Origin: Rhizophagus clarus
Lineage: Eukaryota > Glomeromycota > Glomeromycetes > Glomerales > Glomeraceae
DNA: 64,000 bases
NCBI GenBank assembly: GCA_015698045.1
Contig: BLAL01000229.1
Span: 1 to 64,000, forward strand
Direction of reading: 5' to 3'
Shown: positions 20,601 to 35,092 of the stretch, one piece after another
Layout of the letters: every line of letters begins with the position of its first letter
Numbering within the stretch: the stretch's first letter is position 1
Translations under genes and position numbers: made by a program
The notes under the pieces: generated by a model
What the model was told of the DNA's origin: nothing
Database searches by the model: none
Seen by the model: only the letters and a program-made list of their open reading frames with translations

Positions 20601-23597
20601 TTGCTTCATTTTTCCTTTTGTCTTTTGTAAAGATTCAAACTTTTGCTTCCATGCATAATGAACTGTTTTCCATTCTTGCTGTAAGGCCAGTTCTTTTTGT
20701 TTAATATTCGATTTTTGATCCTGAAAGTCTTCCATCAACATTTGACGAAGTCGATTGTAATCCAAAATGTTTTGCTGAAAAAAAGGATATTCTGACAAAT
20801 TTTTATATATTTCATTAGTTTGTCCCCAAGATCCAAAACGAATAAATGAATCAAATGGAATATCCTCTGTTTTTTCCTTGTTTTCCGAATAAATAATTTC
20901 CCACATGTTACTTGATTTGATATTATCTTCATGATCATTGGTTACTTTGTCATTTTCTGGAAAAATATATTCGGTAAATACAGTTTCACTGTTTTGAACA
21001 TGATTTACATGATTTACATGATTAACAGTTAACTCATTGTTAATTGTCTGCTCATTAGTGAGGGTTGATTCCATTTGTTCTACTTCAATTAATATGGCTT
21101 CTTGATGGAACTCAAAATTCACACGTTTATTCGATTTAGATTTTCGATTTGCACGTGCGAGACTTTTTTCTTCAATGCGCCTTCGTTTTTGATCAAGAAG
21201 ACTTTTATAATGATCAATTTCATTCTCCACTTTCTCTATTTCTGCTCCTATAGCATTATAATCAATTTTATCATCTTCCAATCGAAATGTACTTTCGATA
21301 ATATATTGAGATGAGGAAGTCGGTATATTTGTAACTTCTGAAGTAACCGGTAAATTATTATTTTCATGATTTGTTAGCTCACCAATTTTACTTTTACTAC
21401 TAAGGTTATCTTGGTGATTGTTCAGGTCTTCATTCATTTCATGAGATGGTGATTCTTCATAAATGTGATTATTACTTGCGTTGTCTTTTTTCGATGTCTC
21501 GACATGAAATTCTATCGAATCATCAACTGCGTCCGATTCTTCCATTGATTCGAGATCATCACTACAAATAGAAAATTTATTTTGAGATTGTGACGGTTGT
21601 TCATCATTTTCACCTGAACTTAAATCCATATCAGCAGTTTGATCGGTAGCCGTATCAGAATCTGCAGCATCGTCTTTTAATTTTTTATGATCTCGATCTT
21701 TTTCTTCATTTGTGGCAACTATACTCCTCCAGCCTGTCCAACCTCCTTTCTCGTTACTTTCATAACCTTCATTTTTATCATCTGCATTATTGTGGACTTT
21801 TTCTGATTCTTTGAGAGACCTCTCTTCTAAGTTGGCTTCATCATGGATTGACTTTCCACTTGTATGCATATTTTTATATACATCTAGTGGTTCAGTTGAA
21901 TTGTGTAACATTGATTCTTCAACTTGTTCTTTATATTGATTTATTTCATCCTCGTTCTCACTATTATTTCCAACACGTTTTTGTATTGATATTTTTAGAG
22001 GACGTTTAGATGAAATAACACGTTCCAAATCTGAGCGTTTTGGTGAAGAACCTTCTGAATTCCCGGTGGAAGATCTAGTTTGTGGAGATGCTGATCGGGT
22101 AGATGTTTTTGTAGATCTACTGCGATGGTGAGAAGGTGGTGGTGGTGAATTTGTTATTGATGATCTTGTAGATGGTGATGTTGACCTTCTATCTCGTTGC
22201 CTCCAATGATTATGTCTGGTAGCCATAAAATATCGACCATTTCTTTCAGAATCTCCCGATTCTCCTCTTGATAAAGATGTTTCATATCTTGAATCATGTG
22301 GGTCATCTCTATAACCCGGTCCTGATGATACGCCAGCCCTACGATAATCCCAGTCTCGTGGATACCTCTTTCTGTGGTAATCTCGGTCACGATAATCATA
22401 AGGATCGTGCTGATTGTCTCGTTCAAAATGTGAAATATTACTAGTACGATACGCACGATCTCTGTCTCGTCTCTCCCTATCACGTTCTCTTTCTCTTTCC
22501 CTATCACGTTCTCTTTCTCGTGAATAAGGACTTCTTCCACTAACCCATTCCCTTTCATCTGGATATCTAAAAAATTCTCGAAAGCCATATTGACTACCAG
22601 GACCAGGTGAAAAATATTCTCTATGAGCAGCTGTGGGTATTGTTGGTGAACTACCTGGCTGACGAAATCGAACATCTCTCGTAGGAATAAAACGATCGTC
22701 ATATTTCGTTCGTGTCTGTAAATGAATAATTATTAATATACAAGATTATTGGGTTTCCTTTATAAATTAAATACACTACTATCAAATTTTTTTTTTTTTT
22801 TAAAAAAAAAGAAAGAAAAAAGAAAATCAATAAAAAACTTATCGTATTTTTAAATTACTTTGGTCACCCGGATTTTTTATTGTAATATTTAATTATTTAA
22901 TTTCTATTCAATCGATTTCAATTGAATATCAAACCTAATAAATATTCAAAATTCCATTTTTTAAATATAAAATCCGGATAACCAAAGAAATTTGTAAGAC
23001 GCAATAAAAATGAAATATTTTAAAATTTAAACACAAATAATTAATTCGATTTATAAGTTCGAAAAAAAAATTTTAATTTTAAAATACTAACTTTATAAAT
23101 AAAAAATAGATAATAAATAAATAAAAAGATCTAGTTACCTCGCTCATCAATGAAAAGCCAATTTCCGGGGATGGAACTATATCAGGTACATTATTTCGTA
23201 ACGGTATATTTCTACGCTCATTAAACGATGAAGTAGCACCACCTTGAGGTATCCTATCCATATCATCATAGTCGATCGGGGATCTTTGTCTAGGTCTTGA
23301 ATTCCTATTAAGAGTTTGTGTTTGAGGCCGATCGTCTCTACATTAGAGAGAATGAACCAAGTTTTTATTGTCATTTAATAAGCAAATCTTTTATGACAAA
23401 ATAAAGTGCCGAATAACGAGCATACCTTTCCCTAGACGATAATCTGAATCTTTCATTGCGTTGATCTCGATCCTCACGATCTCGTCTAAGAAAATTATAA
23501 AACGTATATTTATAAAAAAGAATTAATCTATACAGAGAGAATGACTAAAATACCTTGATATCCTGATGTCCTGTCCGGAAGAAGTGGTTGTTTCCAT
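17601..23597 (-). CDS. SNT1: NCoR/SMRT-type corepressor, SNT1-like
   Basis: Exons 23597-23554, 23485-23426, 23337-23139 and 22715-17601 join in frame into about 1805 residues. The large last ORF has no stop upstream of its first Met, which is why the start was moved to METTTSSGQD. The N-terminus is rich in Arg-Asp/Glu repeats. A coiled coil lies near 580-620 (AEIEKVENEIDHYKSLLDQK). SANT1 is near 895-950 (DWTIQEREDFYELFKSFPKK) behind the conserved block LDPKERQQAKFINNN, and SANT2 near 1243-1295 (YWNKREVSQFEQSLNEFGKD). The C-terminus is Gln/His/Asn-rich. This order is that of NCoR/SMRT and yeast Snt1, the scaffold of the Set3 histone deacetylase complex. It diverges from CLU1 across about 365 bp. 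Confidence 0.88.
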
Positions 23598-23961
23598 GAC
23601 GTGTCAATAAAGAAAAATTTTACAATTTCCAAGAAAATAAATAATAAAATAAGTCTAATTTTTTTTTGATTACGTTTTCCTTATAGGGATAAAAGTTATA
23701 CAAAACGATATTCATGCATGATGATGATTAATGGTCGTAAATCTAACTGATCTACGCAGCGAATGCCAACTTTTAAGTTCGGAAGGTTTTTCGGACAACA
23801 ATGACTAACATGTCACTTGGACGTGATGTTTATGAAACATACCTCGGCATTTCCCGAATTATCTAGATTAGATAATCGCAAAAAAAAATCATCTTTTTTT
23901 GTTCAACTTTTTTTTTAAAAAAAATATTCAATAGAGAAATTATATAGAAAAAAAAATACCA
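23598..23961. promoter_or_regulatory. Shared upstream region of SNT1-like and CLU1
   Basis: There are 364 bp between two divergent start codons, so both promoters must lie here. No clear TATA box is seen. A-rich runs lie just upstream of the CLU1 ATG. Inferred from position only. Confidence 0.5.
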
Positions 23962-26900
23962 ATGGGTTCTAAGGCAACACTTAAAGATTCGGTTAAAGAA
24001 ACTGCAGAAAAGACCGTTGAAAGCGTAACCGAAAACGTAGTAGAAGAGACTGTATTTGAAACGGAAGAGCCTCACTTCACACTTACGATCAACGTTCCGC
24101 AATTACCTGGAAAAACTCAAGTTCTTGTAAGTATTCCTTTTATATGCCTGTTTTCATTCTCTATACTAATTCGGGTTTGTATAGGCAAACGCAAGCGAAC
24201 TTGTACAAGAAGTTAGACAATGGCTCACAGACTCACCGGAAACATGCATATATACTTGTTTCTCACTTTGTTATAAGGGCAAACGCCTCGATGATTATAA
24301 GGAACTTCAAGAAGAAGGAATTACTCAAGATTGTGAATTGGATCTTATAGAAGGTACAATTATTATAAATAATTTCTACCAAGCTTTCGTTATATTATAT
24401 TAATAGTTACCCTATTATAATGATTAGAGCCCTATACGGAACGTGAAGCTCGTATTCACATTATGCATGTTAGAGAACTACTCGTTGGTCCATTTAAACA
24501 AAATACATCGTCTGTTGGAATAGACCCTGGATTGTCATTTTTTTCGACAGTTTCTAATATTAATGGTGTGTTGCAAAAGTTTTTTTTTTTTTTGTGCTTA
24601 CACATAAGTTATTACTTTCTTATCTCAAATCGCTTTGCAGAAAAGGCTACGAATGAACAACACCAAAATAATGGAAAAGTTAAAGAAAATTCTGAAGCTC
24701 AGAAAACACCCTTCGCAGATTACGATTTCTCAGCACCTTCATTAGCAAAATTTGTCCCTAATAATTTTGGTAGATGTTCGATTAAGTGTTTAGATTCCCT
24801 GTACCTATCCGGTTGGAATCCTGTACCATTTGAACGTCGTCGTAGAGGTTCGAATTATACAATCTTTGAAATTTATAAGAATGGATGCTCTATTATTAAT
24901 ATATGAAGTATATAAATATTCAGGTGATCTGTTGTATTTGACTACAACGACTATAGAGGGTGAAATTTTGCATATTACTTCGGCAATTAATGGGTTTTTT
25001 GCCAACAAATCGACTATGAAAATCTTTGATCCGAATCCTCGCACGGACCTTAAAGTTTATCATGCTCATTCACTTGTTTCTCTTCTTCAAGCAATATCTC
25101 CATCTTTCCGTACCAATTTTAAATCTTTGCAGGATTATATTGCTTTACATCATCCTTTTGAGACAATCCCAGTTAATACTTGCTTCCCCGCTTACACTTG
25201 GGTTGTTAGACAATCTAAACATGTTTATGATATGGGGCGTGCAACTGAAATATATTTAAACTTAGGTACTGATGCTGTTGATTCCCTCCGTGATTGGAAC
25301 GATGAATTTCAATCTCAACGCGAATATCCACGGGTTGAATTAAAAGACCGTGTTTTACGCGAAAGACTTATTAATAAAATACAAGCTGATTTTACCGAAA
25401 GCGCAGTGAAAGGTGCAATTGCTGTTATAAATGGCAATGTAATTCCTTTTAATCCTCGAGACCCCGAGGAGGAACATATGTATGTTTATAACAATATATT
25501 TTTCAGTAAAGCGTTTGATACAAGAGGCACATTTGCAAAACTTGGCGGAAACGATGCAGCACATGTAGCAACTGGTAAAGATTTAGAAGGTATTAGGACT
25601 GTGAATGCGACAGATATAGAGGGATTGTATACCCTTGGCTGTGTTGTAGTAGACTATAAAGGAATTAGAATAGTTGCACAAACTATTGTTCCAGGTTTGA
25701 ATCACCTCTTAAAAGCTTATTGTTTCGTAGTTACAATTTTTCTCAAATTCTTCACATAATACTCTTTCAAGGGATTTTTCGGCGTCAAGATGATTCATCA
25801 ATTGTATATGGGTACTTTGACAACGGACGTGACGAGCCTAGATTATGCTCTGATCCCGAATTTCATGAAATTGTTGGAAAAGCTGCAAAACCTTTACATC
25901 TTGCCGAGCACAGGTATAAAGAAATTTTTTTTTTTTTTAATGTTATGTCTGAAATACGTTATCAGATATTCTCAATGAAATAATGTTGCTTAAAAATTAT
26001 ATATATATGATTTTTTCGTGACTTTAATGTCTTAAAAGATTCAAATCGGGCTTTGAATATTTTTGGCTTGCCGTGACATGTTGGTTAATGAATTATAATT
26101 ATTTATTAACATTATTAGTGTTTCCGATTCTAAAGGGAATACTGTTAAGCTTTATACCTCTCTTGAAACTAAGGTAAAATAATGACGAATTGGTAGGTTT
26201 ATATTTAAGGAAATATTTAACTACTTATTTACTATAGGGTTTGATGGGTGATGATGGACGTAGATACTTGTTTGATTTGTACCGTCTCAATCCCATCGAT
26301 ATTGAATTTTTGGAAAATGAATGTGAAGATAAGGAAGGAAGTACCCTTCCTCGTTATCCTCATAAGTTGACGTTATTTAGACCCGAATTGATTGAATCTT
26401 ATTGGGATCATAAATCGAGATTATGGCTTCAAGAAATAGCAACAGCTAAGCAAAAAGTAACTAGATTATTGGTCTAATAAATCACGTGTATGTTATGATT
26501 GATTTTTATTTTTAATAGGCATCGGAAGATAATACTCCAGTAGATAATTCCTCAGATAATGAAGAATTTAATTTTGCACTAAATCCGGATGCATTTACTA
26601 ATTATAAATTGCCCGAAGGTGAAGAATATGAAAAAGCTAAGAAGATAGACGAAGAGAACGTTCGCAATGCGTCTAAATATTTAAGGGACACGGTAATCCG
26701 AATGCTAGTAAGTTTTAAAAAGAGAACACTTTTAAATTTATTTTAGTTATAATTTATAGTATCTTTTTTTTTTTGAAAATTGTAGATAATAGAATTTACC
26801 ACTCTAGCTGTAACACCTGTTGACGGTTCTTCGCTCACTACGACAATGCATCGACGTGGTATAAACATGCGTTATTTGGGTATGATCGCAAATATTATGG

Positions 26901-28887
26901 ATGAATCACAAGATAAAAAATTGGATCATGTAAAAGTAGGTTAATGATTTTTTTCTTTTTCTTTTTTGGTATTTATTTAGGTGAATTATAACTTTTATTT
27001 ATTTGTGATTCACTTGTGTTTGTTTTTAGCATCTTGTTATACATGAAATGATTATAAGGGCATCTAAACGCATTTTACGTAGTCTTCTTCGTGAATTACC
27101 AATAACATATGTTCCATATTGTATTTCACATTTCTTAAATTGTCTACTCGGCACTGATTATAATCCTGATCCTCAACCGATGGTATCGGATACTACCATT
27201 TGTATCGATAATCCTACTTATACCTATCTAAATCTTACTCCCACCTTACTTTTACAACAAATTCGTGATACAATACTTGTTCGATTTCGTTATAGCCTAC
27301 CTGAAAATTTTATTAATATAAATGTTCGTAAATTACCACTTTTGAGAGAAATTTGTTTACGAGTAGGTATACAAATTGCTGCCCAAGGATATCATTTCGT
27401 AAATGTGAAAAAGAAATCCAAGAAGAGACTTACAACTTTTTTACCCGATGATATTTTGAATATAATACCCATAGTAAAGCAAGCTAATCCTAGAGTATGT
27501 TTAAAAAAAAATCCACTTTTTTTTTGTTATAAAATTATTATTTATGATGAATAATTCTTTAATTAAAATTTCAGAGCGTTTTCGCTGAAGAAACTTTTGA
27601 AGCCGGAAAATTAAGCATTGCAAGAGGTACAGAACAATAATTTACTTAAGTAAGTTAACTCTATAAATCAATTAATCTTTTCTTCATTTCAAGGCCATCG
27701 AGAACTTGGTGTTGATTTAATGGTACAATCTTTAGCGTTACATGAACAAAGCTATGGATTTCTTCATCCAGCAACAGCAAAATGTTATGCGGCATTAGCA
27801 TTATATTTCTATCATCACGATGATATAGAAATGGCAATTGATTTTCAAAAGAAAGCAGTAGTCGTCTTTGAAAGGACTTGCGGTGTCGATAGTGTAGACG
27901 CAGTTCATAGTTATGTAAGTTGCAAATTTTTTTTTAAATTTATAATTTTAAATCAAGTGTAAATTATTAGAAATAATTAATTTTCTTTTTTTTTTATTTG
28001 ACTTGTAAGCTTCATCTTGGTCTTTTCGAAAACGCCGTTGGTAATACAGAGTTAGGGCTTCGCTTTATGAGACATGCAATGTATTATTGGGAAATCATTT
28101 ATGGTTTATTACATCCAGATGGTGCAACGGCTGATGTGATTATTAAAATTTATTATCATAAAATATGATTAGTTTATTCATTCATTAAATTTTACTTATA
28201 TTTTAGCAAAATGTCGGGATCATGCTGCAAAATATGAGAGATTTTGAAGGTAGTGTCAAATTCTTCGAGCGTGCTAAAGACACAAACGAAATAATTTTTG
28301 GGAAAAATAATGTAATCACAGGAGAATCGTAAGTTGAGTCATACATATAATTTCATTTTATGCTTTTGATAAATTGTATAATATATTATTTCAATTTAAA
28401 TAGATATCACTTATTAGCGAAAGCTTTGGCATTTGCTGAAGATTTTAAAGCAGCATTAATTGCCGAAAAGTCTGCATACAATATTTTCCATGCACTGGTA
28501 AGCTATTTAAATTTTATAAGAACAAATCACATACATAAAAATTAATGATTTTGAAGCTAACGTTTTTTTTTGATATAGTACGGTGCTGATCATCAGAAGA
28601 CGAAGGAAACTGAACTTTTATTAAAAGATCTTACTTCAAATGCTGTTCAAAATGTATGTATATAACTCAAGATAATAATATATACGATTAATATATCTAA
28701 TGTATTTTGAATTTTATAGGCAAAGATGGCTTTGCTTAAGAAACAAGATAAACAACCACAGTCACAACCACTGCAACAGCAGCAACGTAAACCTACACCA
28801 AGAACAACCACAGTTCAGCTAAGAACTTCACCACATCATCTTAATGTTTCAACTCAAGTTAAAAAAAAGAAATTGTCAAAAAAGTAA
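23962..28887 (+). CDS. CLU1: Clustered mitochondria protein CLU1/CLUH
   Basis: Eighteen exons join in frame to 1175 residues: 23962-24126, 24185-24353, 24428-24565, 24641-24847, 24924-25694, 25772-25913, 26119-26173, 26238-26456, 26519-26707, 26786-26935, 27030-27494, 27575-27626, 27694-27914, 28010-28135, 28207-28328, 28404-28497, 28579-28653 and 28720-28887. Order: ubiquitin-like CLU-N (about 40-115), the Clu motif SLYLSGWNPVPFERRRRG then DLLYLTTTTIEG, the Clu domain (SLRDWNDEFQSQREYPR), the central eIF3-p135-like region and C-terminal TPRs (LALHEQSYGFLHPATAKCYA). CLU proteins bind mRNAs for mitochondrial proteins and keep mitochondria dispersed. Yeast Clu1 is about 1277 residues. The donor at 24848 (GTTCGA) is weak; it was chosen because it restores the family sequence. 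Confidence 0.92.
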
Positions 28888-29519
28888 TATATTGTAGATC
28901 ATTGTAGATCGGAAGATAATTTGGAGTTCATTTTAACTTAAATAATTTTAGCTTAAAGTATTAGTAAAAATTCAATCTTTAATAATATTAAAAGCATACT
29001 TTTTGATTTAAAAATAATTGTGCAGCACAACATTCATATATGAATGTGTACACATAAGTTAATTAATAATAAAATAAAAGAAATGAATTATAAATTCGTA
29101 TTTTAATTAAAAATAGTTTAAAAATTTATTATTACGGTGTTTGGTAATTTTTTATAGTTTGAAATCCTTTTGTTTGAAATTCTTTTTCTTTACCCTTCAT
29201 TCTTTGTTTAGTAAAGAACCTCCATTAAGGACTTGTGAGGGTTCGTATATCAGATTTTAATTTTTTACAGTGTGAAATTCATTCCAAATCTGAATAAATT
29301 ATAATCAGTAGAAATATTTATATCATTTCAGGCATTAGAGGAATCCAGAGGAAAAAAATTATTTTCCTTTATTTCGTTTACAAGAAAGTATTAACTGTTA
29401 ATATACAAAATCGATAAAGGATCATTAATTGAAAAAGTCTTTGTTTTAGATAAAAACATATTTAATTATGATAATATCAAAATTTCTAAATAAAATATGG
29501 CTATATAAAAACTAATATT
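28888..29519. other. Convergent 3' spacer, CLU1 / NUP188-like
   Basis: AT-rich with no gene visible. Both flanking genes end here, so it should hold two poly(A) sites; AATAAAAT-like words occur near 29070. Confidence 0.5.
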
Positions 29520-32500
29520 CTAATTCATTATTCCTATAGTCTTGGTAAGAAAATTTGTTAAGTTCCGTAAAACCACTTCAAATGACTTTAATTCATTTTT
29601 TTCGCTTACACCCATATCTAATAATTTTTTTACCACACGTGTAACTTTTAGTAACCTTTCAAATACTTCAGTAAATAAATCTTCTACATCTTCCTTGTTT
29701 CTATCTTCAGAAAAAAAACATGTGGTTAATTGAGAAGTTGCTAATACAAAACTCATCTCAATTATAGTGATGGATGATTTCCAAGTAATTTGCCAGAATT
29801 TCAGATCACTGATACTATTAATATTATTAGTATCAAGTATGTATTCCCATAGTTGAATCAAAGTCATGCCATGATCTATTAATTCAAATAGAGTCGCAAT
29901 CGTTGCTGGATATTTATCTGATACTTTCATTAACGGTTCAAAATAAACAAGTTGATCTGACCATGATGGAATAGACATATGAAAAACGTTATGCGATTCC
30001 GTTAGAATAATATAAGTAGCCAGTATATTTCTGTTAATTGATAAAAGTTTTTGTTGTACTCTTTGTAAAAATATATTCATTTCAGATCCTCCATTGTCTG
30101 ATGATGATGTCAAATCGATATCCGGTAAAACATTTTCAAATGCTAACTTAATTCCACCAGATAAAAGGGTTGTTGATTGTTTTATTTCTTCCGATATTAA
30201 AGGTATCATCACTCTTGAAGAATATTTTGGATGTGTGAAAAGATATGTAAGTTTTGCCAAAAGTATTAGCAAATGATCTTCATAATAAACTAAACATTCA
30301 TTTGCAATATCCAATTCTTGAGTATTTAAATGTATTGATAAATGATAAAATAATATTGTAATATATTGTATCTCCTCTAATTTAAACATATTGGTAGGTA
30401 ATTCACATTCCATCGCTCGTTGAATTTGTTTCTTATAAAGATTGATAAATCCAACAATGGATCTCAAGATAACATTCAAGTCTTTTCTCTCAACTGTTCG
30501 TAACATAGCCGTAATAACCGCTAACATTAAACACCAAATTTTATGCCAATTCTCTTCTAAATTCGGTTCAACTTTCCCTTCTTGTAATTCCGTTGACAGC
30601 CTATTATTACAAAATGCCGCCATGACTCCATCTCTAAACAATTGCATCGCTCCAATCGGAAAATTCGCCAATGTCAGTAGAAAATATATTACTCCATCGG
30701 AAAATTTAGGTCTATTTTTCCATGATAGTGACATTGAATAAACAAACATTTCTAAAAGTAAATTAATGATTTTCTTTTCCGTGAGTATACCTAAACATAT
30801 TGAAGGATATGGATTACATAATGGTTGTACAAGATATTCTAATACCGTTAATATTATTAAAATATCTTCTTCCCGATTTTCATCAATTCCATTTTTTTTA
30901 GTCATTGAAACTAAAAATTCGCATAATTCTGAAAGGAGAGATTGACAACTTTTTTGAAATTGTGCCAATTCTTTATCATTGTTTTTTAATATAAGATTAG
31001 AATCATGAAGCGCTCGTAAACATAATATAAGTGATTGTAAAATTGGCCGATAAGTTTTGGATGTAAAATGACTTTCATCCAAATTTTGTATCGGATTAAT
31101 AACGCTAGTAAGACCATTATACAATAATGTAACTAATTCAGCATAAAGAATTATTCTATCCCGAGATTGATCTTTTGAAATTATAAGTTGTTCCATTGAA
31201 TGTAATAACAAATCTGCAAGATCATCACGAATGGTAATTTTAACATTATGTCCACGACGAATTTCTTCTTCGAGTCGTTTCGCAGTCATCCCAAGTATTG
31301 AATGAGATATATCGTTTTTCCGTTCGGTGATCCATAATATATAAGATGCGATTTCTATAAAATATTTCCAAGATTTAAAAAGAACCACCTGAGCGTTTGT
31401 CTTTGACAAATTATGAGATTCTTCAAAGGATAATTGGTCGATATTCGTAAATTTGTCAAGACAAAATTCTAACATATCTTTTTCGAGAATCTCTTGGAGA
31501 ATTTCTCTTAATCCTTCCGCAGGCAATGATTTGAGAAATTCGCTACGACTTTTATCTTCCTTATTCTTTTTCATCTGGTTTGTGACAAGACAAAGTTCAC
31601 GACCCAACAACCGGAATAAAAAACCTTTAATATTTTGCCCACAACAAATTTTTTCAACGTTTTTGGTTGATACACTAGAAACAGTCCCTTGAGATAATTC
31701 AAATGATTCAATTTCATGTGATCCACTATCGTTCAATTTCATGCGTAACATTTCTGATATACTACCCCATAATTCGTTATTTTCACGTATTTTTTTTAAA
31801 ATTATGAATTCACCTTTACGAACATTTTCCCATAATGTACTTAGGAATCGTACAGCAGCAAGAAGCACTCTTGGTTCATCAGCATAAACTTTTTTCCAAT
31901 TTTTCAAAAGTTCGATAATAACATCAATAATATTAACTGAAAGTTTAATTTTCTTTTTTTTACCGGTTACTTTTCCTTTACCTTTACGGTCTAACTGCTT
32001 GGAAATTAAATCTATTCCACCAAAAATTGACAATCCAATATGAATCTTTGTTGAAACTGTAAAGAAATCCAGAATAGCTACTCGTAAATCTTTAACATTA
32101 ATTTCAGACGTAAAACGATCTATGAACTTATTATATATGATTATTGTTTCAGCTTCATTACCGAAGAGTCCACTTAAAGATGATTGAAATGGTATAGACG
32201 TATCTGAACATGAAAAGAGCAGTGTCATCAATTCGCAAGACAAAATAGAAACTCCCAAGCTATGTGGATATGACACATATGAAGAAATGATAATTATCAA
32301 CTCTTTATTAAAGTTAATATTTGTTCTGTCTAATATTGTTAATTCTAACCAAGAAATTTCCGAAGTTTTTAATTTATGAACTCTAAATAATCTAATAAGA
32401 AATGCTAGAGCCAATTCCAACAATATATCTGATTTTTCCAAACGAGAGTCAATTGTCCTTTCTTTATTAATAGAGAAATTCTTACTTCTTTTAAGAATAT

Positions 32501-35092
32501 AGAATAAAGGTGAAATATGATATAAACCTTCATTCATCATAAAATGATTCCATAAATATTCTTGAAGAGGGTTTCGTAAAGGATCCTGTGTTATATCTGT
32601 TATAGGGTCATAATAATTAGGGAGTTCTGATCCTGGAGGACAGCCTAACAAAATTTTATTGAAAATATTCAAACATTTAATTCCAATTTGAATATGTTCT
32701 AACTCATCTTTGTACCTCCAACGATCATAGGATACAAAAATAACATTCAGGATATAAGAGGTAAAGGAAAGAAGAACATTTTTTAAGTCATCTTGATCCT
32801 GATTCAAATCGAAATCATCCACATGACTAAAGAATTCAATAGCAAGATCTAGAACAGCTATTGTTATTGGATAATGACCCCCAACACATTCTTGCTGTAA
32901 CAACAGATGATGTAATTTACATATAAATTGTGAATTATCGTCCATCCAATCATTCGAAGTTAAATTTGGTAAAAACCCTGATTTTAAAAGATATGATATG
33001 ATCCTACTATTAAAATACGGTAATAATGCTTTCACACATTGTAATCCTGCAGTAACGAAATCGAGGGCATCAGGAACGTTATTAATAATATATTCAATAA
33101 CTGCAAAGATTGTAAATGCGAGATCATTATGATATTTGTTATCTTGAAAGCACGTTTCCAAATGATCCAATATTTTTTCAATTAAATCTGGAGAGTTAGA
33201 TAAAAGTGCGTATAAAAGATGTAATATTTCCTTGATTCGAAATGTAGTTGGATCATCGGTTAAAGTAGGATCGTAATCAAAAGGGTTCCTTCCTCGTATT
33301 AAAGGGAAGGACTCCAATATCTCCAAAAAAAGTTGCCAACCAGAATATTTAATTTTCCACTGTACTAATTTATTTCCATTAATTTGTTCAATCACATAAC
33401 CGGCTGTATTTTCTGGTATTGTAAATACATCTTGATAAATATTTTCAAAAAGCTTGATTGGTTGTTTGGCGTAAACTACATTTTCATTACTTATATCAAA
33501 TTTAAGTTGTTCATCTCGAACTAAATAACAACACTGGCCAAAATTTTCCAATAAGACATATATTTCTTCAGCCGAATCTCTGTCACCAGATAATGAAGTA
33601 TATAATCGCATTAATGGATGAAAATTTTGAGGAAAACTAGAAATTGCCCAATTAAATAAAGAAATTCGTTTTTCGTAAAAGGAGTCCTCTTTAAAGAATT
33701 CACTACATGGTCCACCTTCAACAAATACTTGTGCAAAACATTCCACTAAGAGTTGATGTTTGGGAATCTCTTGAATTTTAAATGCTTCGAATATTGAAAT
33801 AAAATAAGTTTTAAAAATTTTCTTGTACCCTTTTACATTTAATTCCTCTGATCTGAAACATGGACCTTTAAAAATATTATATAGAGTATCTAGAACATTT
33901 AAGTCGTAAGCTTTTGCAGCATTAGCTGAAATCATACTATTAAAGTAACTTTCTAGATCTTCATATTCATTTGGCCAATTTGTTTCATCGTAAAAATGTT
34001 GTATATGAGTTAAGTATGAAGCCCATAACCAGAGAAATATTCCATTAGTAGGATCATCATCCATATTTAATGCCATCTCAGTGACTCTTCTAACATCATT
34101 TGATGAAGCTGCTCGTTTATTTTTTGCATGAACGGAAGGAAAAATTTCTGTGAAATTGAATTCAACTAGAGTCATTATGACTATAAGAATTTGAGTAAAA
34201 TGATTGACTTGAGTTAACATATTACGTCCATTCGAGTTGATATGAAGTGTAAGGAATTGATTATATCCAAATTTTGTTTTCATGCAATGAGTTAAAAATC
34301 TTGTCAAATATTTTTTTGTTGATTGTTCAGAAATTTGTCCTTTGTATATCAAGCATAATAATTCTAATAATTCTATTTGTTCTTTAATATATTGACTTGA
34401 AAAACTAAAATCTTTCATACTTTCAGGTATGAATGATTGTATACCAATATCAGCCAAATCTTGAAATTGATCAAAAATTCTATCTATAAATTCGTCTAGA
34501 TCAAGATTACTCATAAAGCCTTCTGCTGAATCATAATAATACCAACTTGTATCTTCATAATAGTAAAATAATATGCTCAAAATTTTAATTAAATTAAGAC
34601 GTTCTTCAAAATAAAATTCTATTAATTTTGATAAATATTCTTCATTATCAAACTTATTGTAATCATCATATTCTGATTCAAAACTTTTCATCAAAAAATG
34701 TGTTGCTCGTACATTCAACTGGAGAGCTTCACTAGCTAAACCTTGTAAAGTACCATCATTTTTAACATTCGTATTATCAAAACAATCCAAGCACGCTTTA
34801 AGTGCTAGGCTGTGATGTTTTATTATTTCTTTCATAGCATTAGGTGGACAACGCATGTCTGCTTTTTCTAAAGCAAAACGTAAAGCTCGAAATGATCTGT
34901 TATTAGGTCAAAAAAAAAAAAATAAAAAATAAAAAATAAAGTATCTCAACTTCAATAAAAAAAAAATCAGTAGGATCAAGAACTAATAAAAAAATATAAA
35001 AAAAAAAGAGAAACTCAACCGTCTATAACGGTCAACTACCGCTGTATTAACAGAAAGATCTGATAAGCTTTTCGCAGTTCCGCTTCCGCCAT
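29520..35092 (-). CDS. NUP188: Large nucleoporin, NUP188-like
   Basis: A short first exon (35092-35040, MAEAELRKAYQIFLLIQ) joins in phase to 34896-29520, giving 1809 residues, about the size of NUP188 (human 1749). The whole protein is Leu/Ile-rich and looks alpha-solenoid. Around residue 500 the segment IPENTAGYVIEQINGNKLVQ...YSGWQLFLEILE resembles the SH3-like insert and following helix of NUP188. NUP188 is a structural protein of the nuclear pore inner ring and partners with NUP93. The related NUP205/192 family is the main alternative. Some exons of this family may be missed, but the long ORF needs no splicing. Confidence 0.65.

Noticed and set aside
22154..22702. Minus-strand ORF overlapping the 5' part of the SNT1-like gene
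   Set aside because: It is another frame of the same exon. The in-frame reading gives the RD-rich N-terminus that joins exons 1-3 with correct phase.
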